From contig NZ_JAFKCW010000006.1 in NCBI RefSeq assembly GCF_017254835.1, forward strand, positions 1 through 64,000: 64,000 nt of DNA, read 5' to 3'. This document shows positions 33,298-43,462 of this stretch, piece by piece. Position numbers and translations under genes: made by a program. The notes below the pieces were generated by a model, which saw only the letters and a program-made list of their open reading frames with translations, was not told where the DNA came from and made no database searches. Source of the stretch: Algoriphagus aestuariicola. Its GTDB lineage: Bacteria > Bacteroidota > Bacteroidia > Cytophagales > Cyclobacteriaceae. Positions within the stretch are counted from its first letter, which is position 1, and every line of letters starts with the position of its first letter.

Positions 33298-35253
33298 TTA
33301 TTTGTATATCTCGACCGGCCAGCTGTCGTTTGCCAAGTTGATGTCAGGCATGACTTTGTCAGGATCGATGACCACCGCTGTTACTTTTTTGGTTGTTTTG
33401 ATCTGGTGGATCCAGTTGTCTCCTCTTTGCCAGATTTCCACGGGCAGGGTAATACGCTCTTTGGAACCGTCGTCATAGCTTACTTCCAGCAAGACCGGCA
33501 TTGGGAAGTCTCCCTTGTTTTCGAGGCTGACGAGGTAGTTTCCTCCGTAAGGCTGGACTCCCGCTATTCCAAGGTCTATGTTGCCGTTGCCATAGAACCA
33601 TCCCTTCCAGAACCAAGACAGATTTTCTCCCGCTACATTTTCCATGTGATTGAAAAAGTCGGCAGGCTGGGGGTGCTTGTATGCCCAGGTCTTGATGTAA
33701 GATCTGAAGGCGTTGTCAAATCGCTCGGGCCCCAGAATATACTCTCTCAATACCACCAAGCCAATTCCGGGCTTGCGATAAGCGACCATTCCGAGGTTTT
33801 GGAGGTTAGTCACGTCGGGATAGTTGTCGATTCCTTCACGGCTGTCGCTGGTGAAATAGTTGTTGAATCTTCTGGTTTCGTTTAATGTGCTTGGGTATTC
33901 GCCCTCGTTGAAGTCCAGCGTACTGTAGTGGTTGATGAAGGTGTTGAAGCCTTCATCCATCCATGCGTAGCGTCTTTCGTTGCTACCCACGATCATCGGA
34001 AACCAGTTGTGGCCAAATTCGTGGTCGGTCACGCCCCAAAGACCGCGGCCCTTGGAAGTATAATGGCAGAAGTTCAAACCAGGATATTCCATCCCGCCGA
34101 TTTCTGCCGCTACGTTAGTGGCAGTTTCCCAAGGAAACTCATACCACTGCTTGGAGTAGTGCTCAATAGATGCCTTGCTATATTCTGTTGAGCGGCCCCA
34201 AGCTTCCTGGCCTTGACTTTCTTTGGGATAAACTGATTGGGCGAGGATGGTCTTGCCAGACAGCAAGTTGATTTTGGCAGCATCCCAGATAAAGGAGTCC
34301 GAGGTTGCAAAAGCGATGTCTCGGGAATTTTTGATTTGGAAATGCCAAGTCACGGTACCGTCTTGCTTAGGACGGGTGAGCTGGGTGTTTTTGATCTCCT
34401 CTGGCGTAATCAGGAAAACAGTCTCGTCGCTTTGGGATGCTTTGGCGTAACGGTTTTGGAGTTCTTTCGAAAGCACCTCATTTGGGTTCATTAGCTTGCC
34501 GGAACCAACCACGATGTGATTGTAAGGCACGGTGACCTTGTAATCGAAGTTACCATACTCGAGGTAAAACTCGCCTGCGCCTAGGTAAGGCTCCACGTTC
34601 CAGCCTTCGATGTCGTCGAATACCGCCACTTTGGGATACCACTGTGCGAAGGCATAGATCCAGCCGTCCGCCACTTTCAGACGACCCATACGGTCCATCC
34701 CTTTTTGAGGAACTTTGAAAGAAAAGTCCATCGAAACAGTCGCCTTTCCTCCTTTTGCAGGAATCGGCTCCGCAAACCAAACCTGCATTCGAGTATCATC
34801 GATCAGGTATTTGGAAGAAGTCGTTCCCTTGCTGCCTACCTTCGCACTGAGGTTGGAGATCTGATAGCCCCCGTCCACATCACCGTTGTAGCGGTTGCCC
34901 TGCACGGGTGTGGTAAGCGTACCACGGGAGGTCTCTGTGAAGCGGTTTTGTTCCATCTGCATCCAGATGAAATCCAGTGGCTCGGGGCTGTTGTTGGTAT
35001 AAGTGAGGGTAACCTTTCCCGACAGGGTAAAGTTGGCCTCGTCCAGCGCCACCTCGATCTGGTAGTCGGCGGCGTTTTGCCAATATCCCTCTCCCGGTTT
35101 CCCGGAGGCGCTGCGGTAGTAGTTGCCCTTTCGGTCCATGAATTCCGAAAAGTCCTGCTGGTTGTTTTCTCTGCCTTGCTGGGCAAACAGGGACAGACTT
35201 CCGGTCATCAGAAATGCGGACAGCACCCATCCCAGTAGTTTTATTTTTCTCAT
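33298..35253 (-). CDS. M1 family zinc aminopeptidase
   Basis: A 651-residue secreted peptidase. A signal peptide covers about 1-24 (ending LFAQ). The N-terminal beta domain reaches to about residue 245. The catalytic site is H411-E-F-G-H415 with the third zinc ligand E434 in WMDEGF, the exact HExxH-x18-E spacing of M1. The exopeptidase motif reads GGMEYPG (386-392), a common Bacteroidota form of GxMEN. The C-terminal part is shorter than in the large aminopeptidases. It probably trims peptides in the periplasm. Confidence 0.93.
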   Translation of the reverse strand: MRKIKLLGWVLSAFLMTGSLSLFAQQGRENNQQDFSEFMDRKGNYYRSASGKPGEGYWQNAADYQIEVALDEANFTLSGKVTLTYTNNSPEPLDFIWMQMEQNRFTETSRGTLTTPVQGNRYNGDVDGGYQISNLSAKVGSKGTTSSKYLIDDTRMQVWFAEPIPAKGGKATVSMDFSFKVPQKGMDRMGRLKVADGWIYAFAQWYPKVAVFDDIEGWNVEPYLGAGEFYLEYGNFDYKVTVPYNHIVVGSGKLMNPNEVLSKELQNRYAKASQSDETVFLITPEEIKNTQLTRPKQDGTVTWHFQIKNSRDIAFATSDSFIWDAAKINLLSGKTILAQSVYPKESQGQEAWGRSTEYSKASIEHYSKQWYEFPWETATNVAAEIGGMEYPGLNFCHYTSKGRGLWGVTDHEFGHNWFPMIVGSNERRYAWMDEGFNTFINHYSTLDFNEGEYPSTLNETRRFNNYFTSDSREGIDNYPDVTNLQNLGMVAYRKPGIGLVVLREYILGPERFDNAFRSYIKTWAYKHPQPADFFNHMENVAGENLSWFWKGWFYGNGNIDLGIAGVQPYGGNYLVSLENKGDFPMPVLLEVSYDDGSKERITLPVEIWQRGDNWIHQIKTTKKVTAVVIDPDKVMPDINLANDSWPVEIYK

Positions 35254-35412
35254 TGGGCTTTATATTTTGCCGCCGAAAATACAGACTCGTCGGGTATTGC
35301 TAAATGTTTTTTTGATGAGCGAAAAAGCTTTAACCAAAATTTAGATTTTCAATTCGGTTGTTTGGTGGGAAAAAAGGCCTTTACCTTTGATTCAGATTTT
35401 ATACCCAATCTG

Positions 35413-37239
35413 ATGAAAAAAATACTTTTGACTGGAGGTCTGGCGCTGATGTGGATGGCGACAAATGCCCAGACCGACACGACTTCGCAGAAACTGGATG
35501 AGGTGGTCATTCAGGAAAACCGAATCCAGCTCCCTTTTTCCAAACAAAGCCGAAACATCTCTCTGGTGGATCGGCAGCAAATCGAAACCACTCCCGCCAG
35601 AAGCCTGCCCGAAGTGCTGAGCTTCGTGCCTGGAGTTGATGTGCGGCAGCGCGGAGTCACGGGCGTACAGGCGGATATCGGTATCCGCGGAGGATCTTTC
35701 GAACAGACCTTGATGTTGGTCAACGGAATTAAGCTCAGCGATCCACAGACGGGCCACCACATGATGAACATCCCGGTACCGATGGTCAACATAGACCGCG
35801 TGGAGGTGTTGAAGGGGCCCGCTTCCCGGATTTTCGGGCAAAATGCCTATACCGGAGCCGTGAATGTCATTACTAGTCTTTCCGAGACGAAAAGCCTGAG
35901 GCTTCAGGGATATGTGGGCGATTTTGGGATGAAGGGAATAAGTTTCGCTGGAGCACTTCCTGCAGGAAAGTATCGGCAAAACCTGGCGGTATCCTATGAC
36001 GATTCCAATGGCTACCAATACAACTCGGACTACCAGGTAAGCAATATTTTCTACGAAGGCGGAGTGGATCTCAACGCGAAAAACGCCATACGTGGGATGG
36101 TCGCCTATGCTGATCGGACTTTTGGGGCGAATGGGTTTTATGCATCGACTTTTCCAGACCAGTGGGAAAGCATACAGACCACTTTGGGTTCCCTGAGTCA
36201 CACCTATCTCTCTGGGGACTTTTCCCTAAACACAAGGGGATATTGGCGGAGAAACGAGGATGAGTATAGGCTTAGAAGAAACGAGCCTGCCTTTTACCAG
36301 AATTTCCATACCTCTGATGTCTTTGCCTTGGAGACCAACGGTTCCTACAAAAGTAAGCTTGGGGTTACCGGTTTTGGTGTGGAGGTAAGAAAGGAACAAA
36401 TTGAAAGTACGAATCTGGGCGATCACGACCGCGTTTTGACCGGGATCTTCCTTGAGCAGCTGGTGACTTTGGCCGAGAAAGTCGATATCCGAGGCGGATT
36501 GTATTCAAACTATTATTCCGAATATGGCTGGAAGCATTTTCCGGGAATGGAAGTTGGGTTTCAGGCGACGAAGGCGATTCGACTTTATTCCGGCATAGGC
36601 TCGAGCTTTAGAATTCCCACTTATACGGATCTGTACTACGTCGGTCCTACCAACATAGGCAACCCAGATCTACAACCTGAGCAGGCAAGGTCCTTTGAGA
36701 TTGGTGGAAAGTGGACCCATGCCAACTGGAGAGGGGAGTTGGTTTACTTCAATCGCTTTTCTGAAAATCTGATCGATTGGGTTAGGGCATCTGAGGATGA
36801 ACCTTGGCAGCCCCAAAACTTCAACGAGGTCACCTTCAATGGTGTAGAGGCTTCGGCCTACTATCGTGTAAATCCAAGCACTGCGGTGGTTCAGTTGAAA
36901 GAATTGATGCTGTCTTATAATTATATCGACGCTGCCTTTACAGGCTTGCCGGGCATAGAGTCGCGCTATTCGCTCACGGCGTTGAGAAATCAGCTCATCG
37001 GTGGCGTATTGGTGGGTTTTGGCAAAAAAACCGAATGGAACACCAAGATGCGCTACGTGGAGCGGATTAGTCTTGACCCGTATTTCGTTTTGGACATGCG
37101 GGTGGACTACAATCGCATGGGTAAGCTGGGATTCTTTGCCGAAGCGTCCAATATCACGAACACGGATTATGTAGAAGCAGGCACCGTTCAAATGCCGGGT
37201 AGGTGGTTTAGGGCTGGATTTGTGCTGAATTTGGAATAA
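35413..37239 (+). CDS. TonB-dependent outer-membrane receptor
   Basis: A 608-residue protein. The start at 35413 begins a normal signal peptide (MKKILLTGGLALMWMATNAQ). The plug domain is about 30-150 (RNISLVDRQQIETTPARSLP, GIRGGSFEQTLMLVNGIKL, NIDRVEVLKGPASRIFGQNA). A 22-strand barrel follows and ends GRWFRAGFVLNLE. No N-terminal carboxypeptidase-like domain and no SusD partner are present, so it is of the BtuB/siderophore class, not a SusC. Substrate is unknown. It is divergent from the M1 peptidase. Confidence 0.93.
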   Translation: MKKILLTGGLALMWMATNAQTDTTSQKLDEVVIQENRIQLPFSKQSRNISLVDRQQIETTPARSLPEVLSFVPGVDVRQRGVTGVQADIGIRGGSFEQTLMLVNGIKLSDPQTGHHMMNIPVPMVNIDRVEVLKGPASRIFGQNAYTGAVNVITSLSETKSLRLQGYVGDFGMKGISFAGALPAGKYRQNLAVSYDDSNGYQYNSDYQVSNIFYEGGVDLNAKNAIRGMVAYADRTFGANGFYASTFPDQWESIQTTLGSLSHTYLSGDFSLNTRGYWRRNEDEYRLRRNEPAFYQNFHTSDVFALETNGSYKSKLGVTGFGVEVRKEQIESTNLGDHDRVLTGIFLEQLVTLAEKVDIRGGLYSNYYSEYGWKHFPGMEVGFQATKAIRLYSGIGSSFRIPTYTDLYYVGPTNIGNPDLQPEQARSFEIGGKWTHANWRGELVYFNRFSENLIDWVRASEDEPWQPQNFNEVTFNGVEASAYYRVNPSTAVVQLKELMLSYNYIDAAFTGLPGIESRYSLTALRNQLIGGVLVGFGKKTEWNTKMRYVERISLDPYFVLDMRVDYNRMGKLGFFAEASNITNTDYVEAGTVQMPGRWFRAGFVLNLE

Positions 37240-37267
37240 GGGGGAGCCTCACATTTCTTACAAATAT

Positions 37268-37302
37268 CAATAGGCTGTCATTCAAATTGGCAGCCTATTA
37301 TT
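37268..37302 (+). terminator. Terminator of the TonB receptor gene
   Basis: AATAGGCTG / CAGCCTATT with a 14-base loop, followed by ATTTTGATTTT, 30 bases beyond the stop. Confidence 0.75.
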
Positions 37303-37326
37303 TTGATTTTGAGAGAGGGGTTAAAA

Positions 37327-37366
37327 CAAAAAAGCCCCATCCTCGATAACTATCGGGACGAGGCTT
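37327..37366 (-). terminator. Terminator ending the tRNA-Val/GIY-YIG array
   Basis: On the minus strand AAGCCTCG and CGAGG...GGCTT form a long stem containing the palindrome CGATAGTTATCG, followed by six T. It lies just beyond the last tRNA remnant and differs from the terminator inside each repeat unit, so it may be the original terminator of the tRNA gene. Confidence 0.8.
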
Positions 37367-37371
37367 TGATG

Positions 37372-37399
37372 TGGAAGTTGAGGGATTCGAACCCCCGAC
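37372..37399 (-). pseudogene. tRNA-Val 3'-end remnant C
   Basis: Twenty-eight bases identical to the 3' end of both tRNA-Val genes: discriminator, 3' acceptor strand, complete T arm and the last variable-loop bases. The rest of the tRNA is missing; a palindrome stands where the anticodon arm would be. It is followed by the array terminator. Confidence 0.9.
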
Positions 37400-37441
37400 T
37401 CTCCCGATTGCATCGGGATGCGCCAAGCCCGCTGTTTGTGA

Positions 37442-37690
<249 letters not shown>

Positions 37691-37733
37691 AACCTGAAAA
37701 AAGAAAAACCCCAGATAGATCTGAGGCTTATAG

Positions 37734-37761
37734 TGGAAGTTGAGGGATTCGAACCCCCGAC
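37734..37761 (-). pseudogene. tRNA-Val 3'-end remnant B
   Basis: The same 28-base 3' fragment of tRNA-Val at the junction between units B and C. Not a functional tRNA: no D arm or 5' acceptor strand upstream. Confidence 0.9.
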
Positions 37762-37803
37762 TCTCCCGATTGCATCGGGATGCGCCAAGCCCGCTGTTTG
37801 TGA

Positions 37804-38534
<731 letters not shown>

Positions 38535-38561
38535 GAAATTTCTTCGGGTAATCGTATTATG

Positions 38562-38636
38562 TGGAAGTTGAGGGATTCGAACCCCCGACCCTCTGCTTGT
38601 AAGGCAGATGCTCTGAACCAGCTGAGCTAAACTTCC
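38562..38636 (-). tRNA. tRNA-Val (anticodon TAC)
   Basis: Second, identical 75-base tRNA-Val gene, transcribed first; a 27-base spacer separates it from the other copy. Same folding and no encoded CCA. Confidence 0.97.
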
Positions 38637-38786
38637 ATTTCGTTTGCTTTCCAAACGGATTGCAAAGGTAGATTCTAATTTTTTAAAGGCAAATAAAAAT
38701 TTTAATCCAATTGCAATTATTTGAAAATGAGCTGAATTATTTTAACTCAGTTTGGGGTAGGAGGAAATTTCAAATTTCATACTTTT

Positions 38787-40049
38787 CTAATACCCATACT
38801 TACCCTTCCATTTACTCGATAGATATTTCTTCAACTCGTTTTCCCGGGCGTTTTCTCCGGGTTCGTAGAGTTTGGTGTTTTTGATTTCGTCTGGCAAAAA
38901 CTCCTGTTCCACAAAGTTGCCTGGGAAGTCGTGGGAATATTTGTAGGCTTTGCCATAATTCAAGTCCTTCATCAGCTTGGTGGGGGCATTGCGAAGATGG
39001 AGCGGAACAGAAAGATTTCCCGTCTCTGCGACGATCGCTTGGGCTTTGTTGATTGCCAAGTAGGAAGCGTTGCTTTTGGGCGAGCTGGCCAGATAGGTCA
39101 CGCATTGGGAGAGGATAATCCTAGCCTCCGGGTAGCCAATAATTTTGACCGCCTCGAAGCAGTTGGTGGCCAAAAGCAAGGCGTTTGGGTTGGCGTTTCC
39201 TATGTCCTCGGATGCAAGGATGACCAGCCTACGGGCGATGAATTTGACGTCTTCGCCCCCTTCGATCATCCTTGCCAGCCAATAGACCGCTGCATTGGGA
39301 TCGGAGCCACGGATGGATTTGATAAAGGCAGAGATGATGTCATAGTGCTGCTCCCCGGATTTGTCATAGAGTGCTACCTTTTGCTGGGCGATCTGCATCA
39401 CCTTTTCATCTGTGATCACACAGGGGTTTTCGTTGATCCCGTCGATGACAATCTCCAGCAGGTTGAGCAGCTTGCGGCCGTCTCCGCCGGAGATACGGAG
39501 CAGGGCGTCGATTTCCTGCAGCTCGACTTGGATTTTCTTCAAGTCCGTGTCCTTTTCCAAGGCCTGTCGCATCATGGCCACCATTTCTTCTTTACCGAGT
39601 GCATTCAGAGTAAATACCTGACACCTGGACAATAGAGCGGAATTAACCTCAAAGGAAGGGTTTTCTGTAGTGGCACCGATCAGGCGAATGGTTCCTTTCT
39701 CCACAGCGCCCAGCAATGCGTCCTGTTGAGACTTGTTAAAGCGGTGGATCTCGTCGATAAACAAAACTACTCCGCGCTGAAATTTTGCCTTTTCGATGAC
39801 CTCCCGGATATCTTTTACCCCAGAATTGATGGCACTGAGAGGGTAGAAAGGGGCTTTGATTTCGTTGGCGATGATGTTTGCAATCGTAGTTTTACCTACC
39901 CCGGGAGGTCCCCAAAGAATCAAGGAAGGCACGTTGCCGGACTTGATGGCTTTGTGTAGGAAAGACGAAGGCGAGGAAAGGTGTTCCTGTCCGATCAGGT
40001 CTTCTAATCGGCTCGGACGCATCCTTTCTGCTAGAGGAGTCGGGTTCAT
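38787..40049 (-). CDS. rarA: Replication-associated recombination protein A (AAA+ ATPase)
   Basis: A 420-residue clamp-loader-like ATPase of the RarA/MgsA/WRNIP1 family acting at stalled replication forks. It shows the family start PLAERMRPSRLEDLIGQEHL, Walker A WGPPGVGKTTIANIIA, Walker B VLFIDEIHRFNKSQQD, sensor GATTENPSFEVNSALLSRC, and the C-terminal tetramerisation domain with RLVILASEDIGNANPNAL. Length is normal. Confidence 0.95.
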   Translation of the reverse strand: MNPTPLAERMRPSRLEDLIGQEHLSSPSSFLHKAIKSGNVPSLILWGPPGVGKTTIANIIANEIKAPFYPLSAINSGVKDIREVIEKAKFQRGVVLFIDEIHRFNKSQQDALLGAVEKGTIRLIGATTENPSFEVNSALLSRCQVFTLNALGKEEMVAMMRQALEKDTDLKKIQVELQEIDALLRISGGDGRKLLNLLEIVIDGINENPCVITDEKVMQIAQQKVALYDKSGEQHYDIISAFIKSIRGSDPNAAVYWLARMIEGGEDVKFIARRLVILASEDIGNANPNALLLATNCFEAVKIIGYPEARIILSQCVTYLASSPKSNASYLAINKAQAIVAETGNLSVPLHLRNAPTKLMKDLNYGKAYKYSHDFPGNFVEQEFLPDEIKNTKLYEPGENARENELKKYLSSKWKGKYGY

Positions 40050-40128
40050 ACTACAAGGTTAAGTGCTTACGCGCAAAAAGCGAACATGCTTGGGGTCAAG
40101 GGGGCTTCCCAAGACAATATTTGTCGGA

Positions 40129-41142
40129 CTAGAGTTGTCCCAGTCGTTTCCCAACCTCTTCTAAATGTTCGTCTATAAAATCAAGGTGGGTGACGAAGCG
40201 AACCAGGTCTGGCCCGAATTTGACGGATTTGATATCCATTTCAGCCAGTTTTTTCATAAAGTCTTCCGGAGTGACTCCATCCAGTCGAGCGATTACAATG
40301 TTTGTCGCCACCGGAAACACTTCGCTTACGATTGGCAGCAACGCCAGCATTTGCCCTAAAGCCTTGGCTCGAGCATGATCTTCTTTCAGCCTTTCGACCT
40401 GATAATCGAGGGCATAAATTCCGGCAGCAGCCAAGAATCCTGCCTGTCGCATCCCCCCTCCAAAAACCTTTCGGACTTTTCTGGCTCGCTTGATGTCGGC
40501 TTTTGAGCCTAAAAGGATCGATCCCACCGGACAACCCAGGCCCTTGCTCAAGCAGATAGAAATGGTGTCGAAATGCGCGCCCCATTCAAAAGGCTTTTCT
40601 CTCGTCTCCACCAAGGCATTGAAAAGCCTTGCGCCATCCAAATGGAATTTGATTCCTTTTTCCCTACACAATGCGTGGATCGGTTTGATTTCATCCAGCG
40701 TGTAGATGCTGCCTCCTCCTTTATTCATCGTGTTTTCCAATGAAACAAGAGCGGTCTCGGTTGCATGTACATCGTCGGGATTGATGGCGGCGGCAACTTG
40801 GGAAGCGGTAATTTTTCCCAAGTTACCGTCCAATAGCTTCACCGAAGCCAGAGAATTTGCCATGATGCCGCCTCCCTCGTAAAGGTAAATGTGGGAATGC
40901 TGGTGACAGACCACTTCCCGCTGCGGACCGGTATGCAGTCGGATGGCTATTTGGTTGGTCATCGTTCCTGATGGGCAAAATATAGCCGCTTCCATACCAA
41001 ACAGTTTGGCTACTTTTTCCTCCAGTGCGTTGACTGTAGGATCTTCTCCAAAAACATCGTCGCCAATCGGGGCGGAAAACATCGCTTCTTTCATGCCCGG
41101 AGTCGGCCGGGTCACCGTGTCGCTTCTCAGATCAATCAGCAT
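40129..41142 (-). CDS. ltaE: Low-specificity L-threonine aldolase
   Basis: A 337-residue fold type I PLP enzyme splitting threonine to glycine and acetaldehyde. It starts MLIDLRSDTVTRPTPGMKEAM, and the PLP lysine is in TISICLSKGLGCPVGSIL. Also visible are the LENTMNKGGGSIYTLDEI and HLDGARLFNALVE motifs. Its start overlaps the end of the glycerophosphodiesterase gene by 11 bases, making a run DUF2721, phosphodiesterase, aldolase. Confidence 0.94.
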   Translation of the reverse strand: MLIDLRSDTVTRPTPGMKEAMFSAPIGDDVFGEDPTVNALEEKVAKLFGMEAAIFCPSGTMTNQIAIRLHTGPQREVVCHQHSHIYLYEGGGIMANSLASVKLLDGNLGKITASQVAAAINPDDVHATETALVSLENTMNKGGGSIYTLDEIKPIHALCREKGIKFHLDGARLFNALVETREKPFEWGAHFDTISICLSKGLGCPVGSILLGSKADIKRARKVRKVFGGGMRQAGFLAAAGIYALDYQVERLKEDHARAKALGQMLALLPIVSEVFPVATNIVIARLDGVTPEDFMKKLAEMDIKSVKFGPDLVRFVTHLDFIDEHLEEVGKRLGQL

Positions 41143-42094
41143 GAGTAAAATACTTGGATTTGGAACTTGTCTTTGGGGCTAGGGTTTTGATGGCAAACGA
41201 GGCCTCGATCGGTCGATCCGTGGCCAAGATGTCTGCTCCGTTTTGCACAAAAGAAGTATAAAGCTGATCGCCGCGAGCTTCGGCGCTCTTGTCAAGGTTG
41301 CCGAGAACGCCAAGAATCGTAAAAACACCTTTGTCATGAAGCGCCCTGTTGAAGGCTGGAGTTCGTTCCGCGATTCCGGTAAAGGCGATTACCCGATTCC
41401 AGGGAATGCCCGTCTCTTCCATCCTTTTGATTTCCTCTTCATTCCGGATGGAGACCGAAAGCATCAGCTCTGGTGCCATAGAATGCAGTTTTTTCGCAGC
41501 TTCAAAAGAATATGTAATCAGGGCGACGTACGTTTCGGATTGGGTATTTCTGACCTCTTCCACGACTTTTTCAAAAGGAACAGATTTTTTGATGTCCACG
41601 GTTAGCAAGGCTTTTCCTTTGGACCAAAGCAGGGCTTCCTCTAAGGTTGGGATCTTAAATTGGGTCAGGTTGCCATCATTGTCCTCTAGCAATAGGCCTT
41701 GGATGTACTCAAAAGTCACTTCCTCGACTTTGCCGCTTCCGTTTGTAGTTCGGTCCAAATCGTCGTCATGCATCAGCACCAAGACCGAATCCTTGGTCAT
41801 TGCCACATCAAGTTCGATGATTGTCGGTGTATGCTTCAAAACATTGGCGAAAGTCTCGATGGCATTCTCCGGAAAACCTGGATAAGGGCCGCCACGATGT
41901 GCTGAAACGAGGGGGATTCGGTCGGAAGTCCAAGTGTAGAAATCCCTGGTTTCCTCCAAGGAAGAGAGTGTGACAAAATGCTCTTTTTGTTTTGCGAGTT
42001 TTTGCCCGAAAACCTCAACTTCGGAGATGTCCTGAGGCTTACAGAAAACGAGAAGGCCACTGCAAGCCAGTACCCAAAGTGTTCGATTATTCAT
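41132..42094 (-). CDS. Glycerophosphodiester phosphodiesterase, lipoprotein
   Basis: A 320-residue GDPD enzyme. The start at 42094 begins a lipoprotein signal (MNNRTLWVLACSGLLVFC, lipid cysteine at C18). The catalytic core has SAHRGGPYPGFPENAIETF, IIELDVAMTKDSVLVLMHDDDLDRTTNG with the metal-binding ELD and H, and a late LATDRP. It releases glycerol phosphate from lipid head groups in the periplasm or at the surface. It overlaps DUF2721 by 8 bases and the aldolase by 11. Confidence 0.92.
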   Translation of the reverse strand: MNNRTLWVLACSGLLVFCKPQDISEVEVFGQKLAKQKEHFVTLSSLEETRDFYTWTSDRIPLVSAHRGGPYPGFPENAIETFANVLKHTPTIIELDVAMTKDSVLVLMHDDDLDRTTNGSGKVEEVTFEYIQGLLLEDNDGNLTQFKIPTLEEALLWSKGKALLTVDIKKSVPFEKVVEEVRNTQSETYVALITYSFEAAKKLHSMAPELMLSVSIRNEEEIKRMEETGIPWNRVIAFTGIAERTPAFNRALHDKGVFTILGVLGNLDKSAEARGDQLYTSFVQNGADILATDRPIEASFAIKTLAPKTSSKSKYFTHAD

Positions 42095-42545
42095 CCTCTT
42101 TTTTGTTGTCCTTTTTGAAAAACACATCCAAGCTGCTGGAGCGCTTTTCGAAGATTTCCTCCATGTCCGAAAGTTCAAGATTCAAGGCTTTGGTCGAAAT
42201 CTGAATTTCAACCAGCGAGATAATGAGCGCAATCAGTAGCGAGGCCATGCTCATCACAAACACCCAATTTGCTGCCGAAGTGAAGCCTTGAAACAGCAAA
42301 TACATACAAATCACGCAGAGTAAAAAGCTGAAGACTCCAAACAGCTGCATGTTTTTGATGAGCGTCAATCTCCGGCGGAGGTTGTGGATCTGGTCTACGA
42401 TAAGTGCGGAATCGGGCTCTTTGAGGTAGTTTTTATGCAATCCGCGGATCAGGGTAGCAATAGCCAAAAACCTATTGGTAAAAGCCAGCATGAGGAGGGT
42501 GATGGCAGAAAACAGTAAAGCGGGTGTAGAGAGCTGGAGTTCCAT
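42087..42545 (-). CDS. DUF2721 family membrane protein
   Basis: A 152-residue protein from the start at 42545 (MELQLSTPALLFSAITLLML). Three helices lie at about 7-27, 67-87 and 95-115; between the first two is an INxxRRR-like basic segment (NLRRRLTLIKN). A charged tail ends in KKDNKKEDE. This is the DUF2721 pattern, a family of unknown function. A longer frame upstream is possible but not conserved. Its stop overlaps the phosphodiesterase start by 8 bases. Confidence 0.85.
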   Translation of the reverse strand: MELQLSTPALLFSAITLLMLAFTNRFLAIATLIRGLHKNYLKEPDSALIVDQIHNLRRRLTLIKNMQLFGVFSFLLCVICMYLLFQGFTSAANWVFVMSMASLLIALIISLVEIQISTKALNLELSDMEEIFEKRSSSLDVFFKKDNKKEDE

Positions 42546-42596
42546 GGATTGAAAATAGTGTCGAAGCAGCTTAAGTTCGTCAAAAAATCCACGAAA

Positions 42597-42623
42597 AAAG
42601 CCCGATTTCACAACCGGGCTTTC
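42597..42623. terminator. Terminator after the anti-sigma gene
   Basis: AAAGCCCGG / CCGGGCTTT-type stem around ATTTCACAA with a T run on the minus strand, 20 bases beyond the anti-sigma stop. Confidence 0.85.
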
Positions 42624-42643
42624 CCAAGATTTTGATTTTGCAC

Positions 42644-43462
42644 TTAAGCGACCTCTCCCAACACGACCAGTTTTTCCAGTGTTGGGGACTTGGATCCGCC
42701 TTTTGGTTCGATGGTGATCGCGAATGCTCCAGCTTCCGCTACAGCTTCCATCTGTTGCAGTGTGAATTTTTCACCTGGGTTAACCAAGCCAATACCTACA
42801 GGCCCGTCTTTTCCGATAGCCCAAAGCTGGTAGTCATATTCAGCAGAAAGCGAATTCAAATTGTTGACCGCCACAAATACCTCTTGAGCTTTTTGGTCCC
42901 AAAATACGTCGACTTTGGCGTCCTTTTGCATGGCTAGCGTTTCGCCTAGCATCTCTACCTTTCGGAAATCGCCGGAGATCAAGCGATCCAGCCGAGAGTC
43001 TGTTTCTTCAAATTCTTGCTTGACCTGGTTGAGATTGTCAGCCATCACCTGCTGGTCTTGGAGCAACGCGGTAAACTTTTCCTCCGTGTCGTAGAATTTG
43101 CCGGCGAAGTAGATCGCTGATGCACTGGCCAAAATGGCTACGACGGAGGCGGCGATTGCAAAACTTTTCCAGGGGCTGAGCTTGACTGAAGTCGATGTCA
43201 CAGGGGCTGGAGAGGGCGGTGTCCCCGTCATTTGGAAGTCAGCTTCCAGACTAGCGAAGATCCGTTCTTTTACGTTAGCGGAGGGAGCTACGCCTGTCTT
43301 CTTGTCAAATGAAAACATCGCTTCCTCCAATGCGTCGAGTTCCTGCTGGATTTCGGGGTGGGCCTTAGCCAGTGCCAGCACTTCCTCACGCTCACGCTCA
43401 GTCAGCTCGCCTAGAAGGAAAAGCTCGAGTTTGCCTGATGCTATGTAGTCTTGAATGTTCAC
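42644..43462 (-). CDS. RskA-type anti-sigma factor
   Basis: A 272-residue membrane protein. The cytoplasmic zinc-free anti-sigma domain is about 1-70 (DYIASGKLELFLLGELTERERE). A single membrane helix lies at about 98-117 (SFAIAASVVAILASASAIYF), then a coiled coil, and a periplasmic RskA C-terminal domain (VDVFWDQKAQEVFVAVNNL, LWAIGKDGPVGIGLVNPGE). The start is GTG; it overlaps the TAG stop of the sigma gene by one base (TAGTG), the tightest coupling possible. It restrains the sigma factor encoded upstream. Confidence 0.92.
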   Translation of the reverse strand: MNIQDYIASGKLELFLLGELTEREREEVLALAKAHPEIQQELDALEEAMFSFDKKTGVAPSANVKERIFASLEADFQMTGTPPSPAPVTSTSVKLSPWKSFAIAASVVAILASASAIYFAGKFYDTEEKFTALLQDQQVMADNLNQVKQEFEETDSRLDRLISGDFRKVEMLGETLAMQKDAKVDVFWDQKAQEVFVAVNNLNSLSAEYDYQLWAIGKDGPVGIGLVNPGEKFTLQQMEAVAEAGAFAITIEPKGGSKSPTLEKLVVLGEVA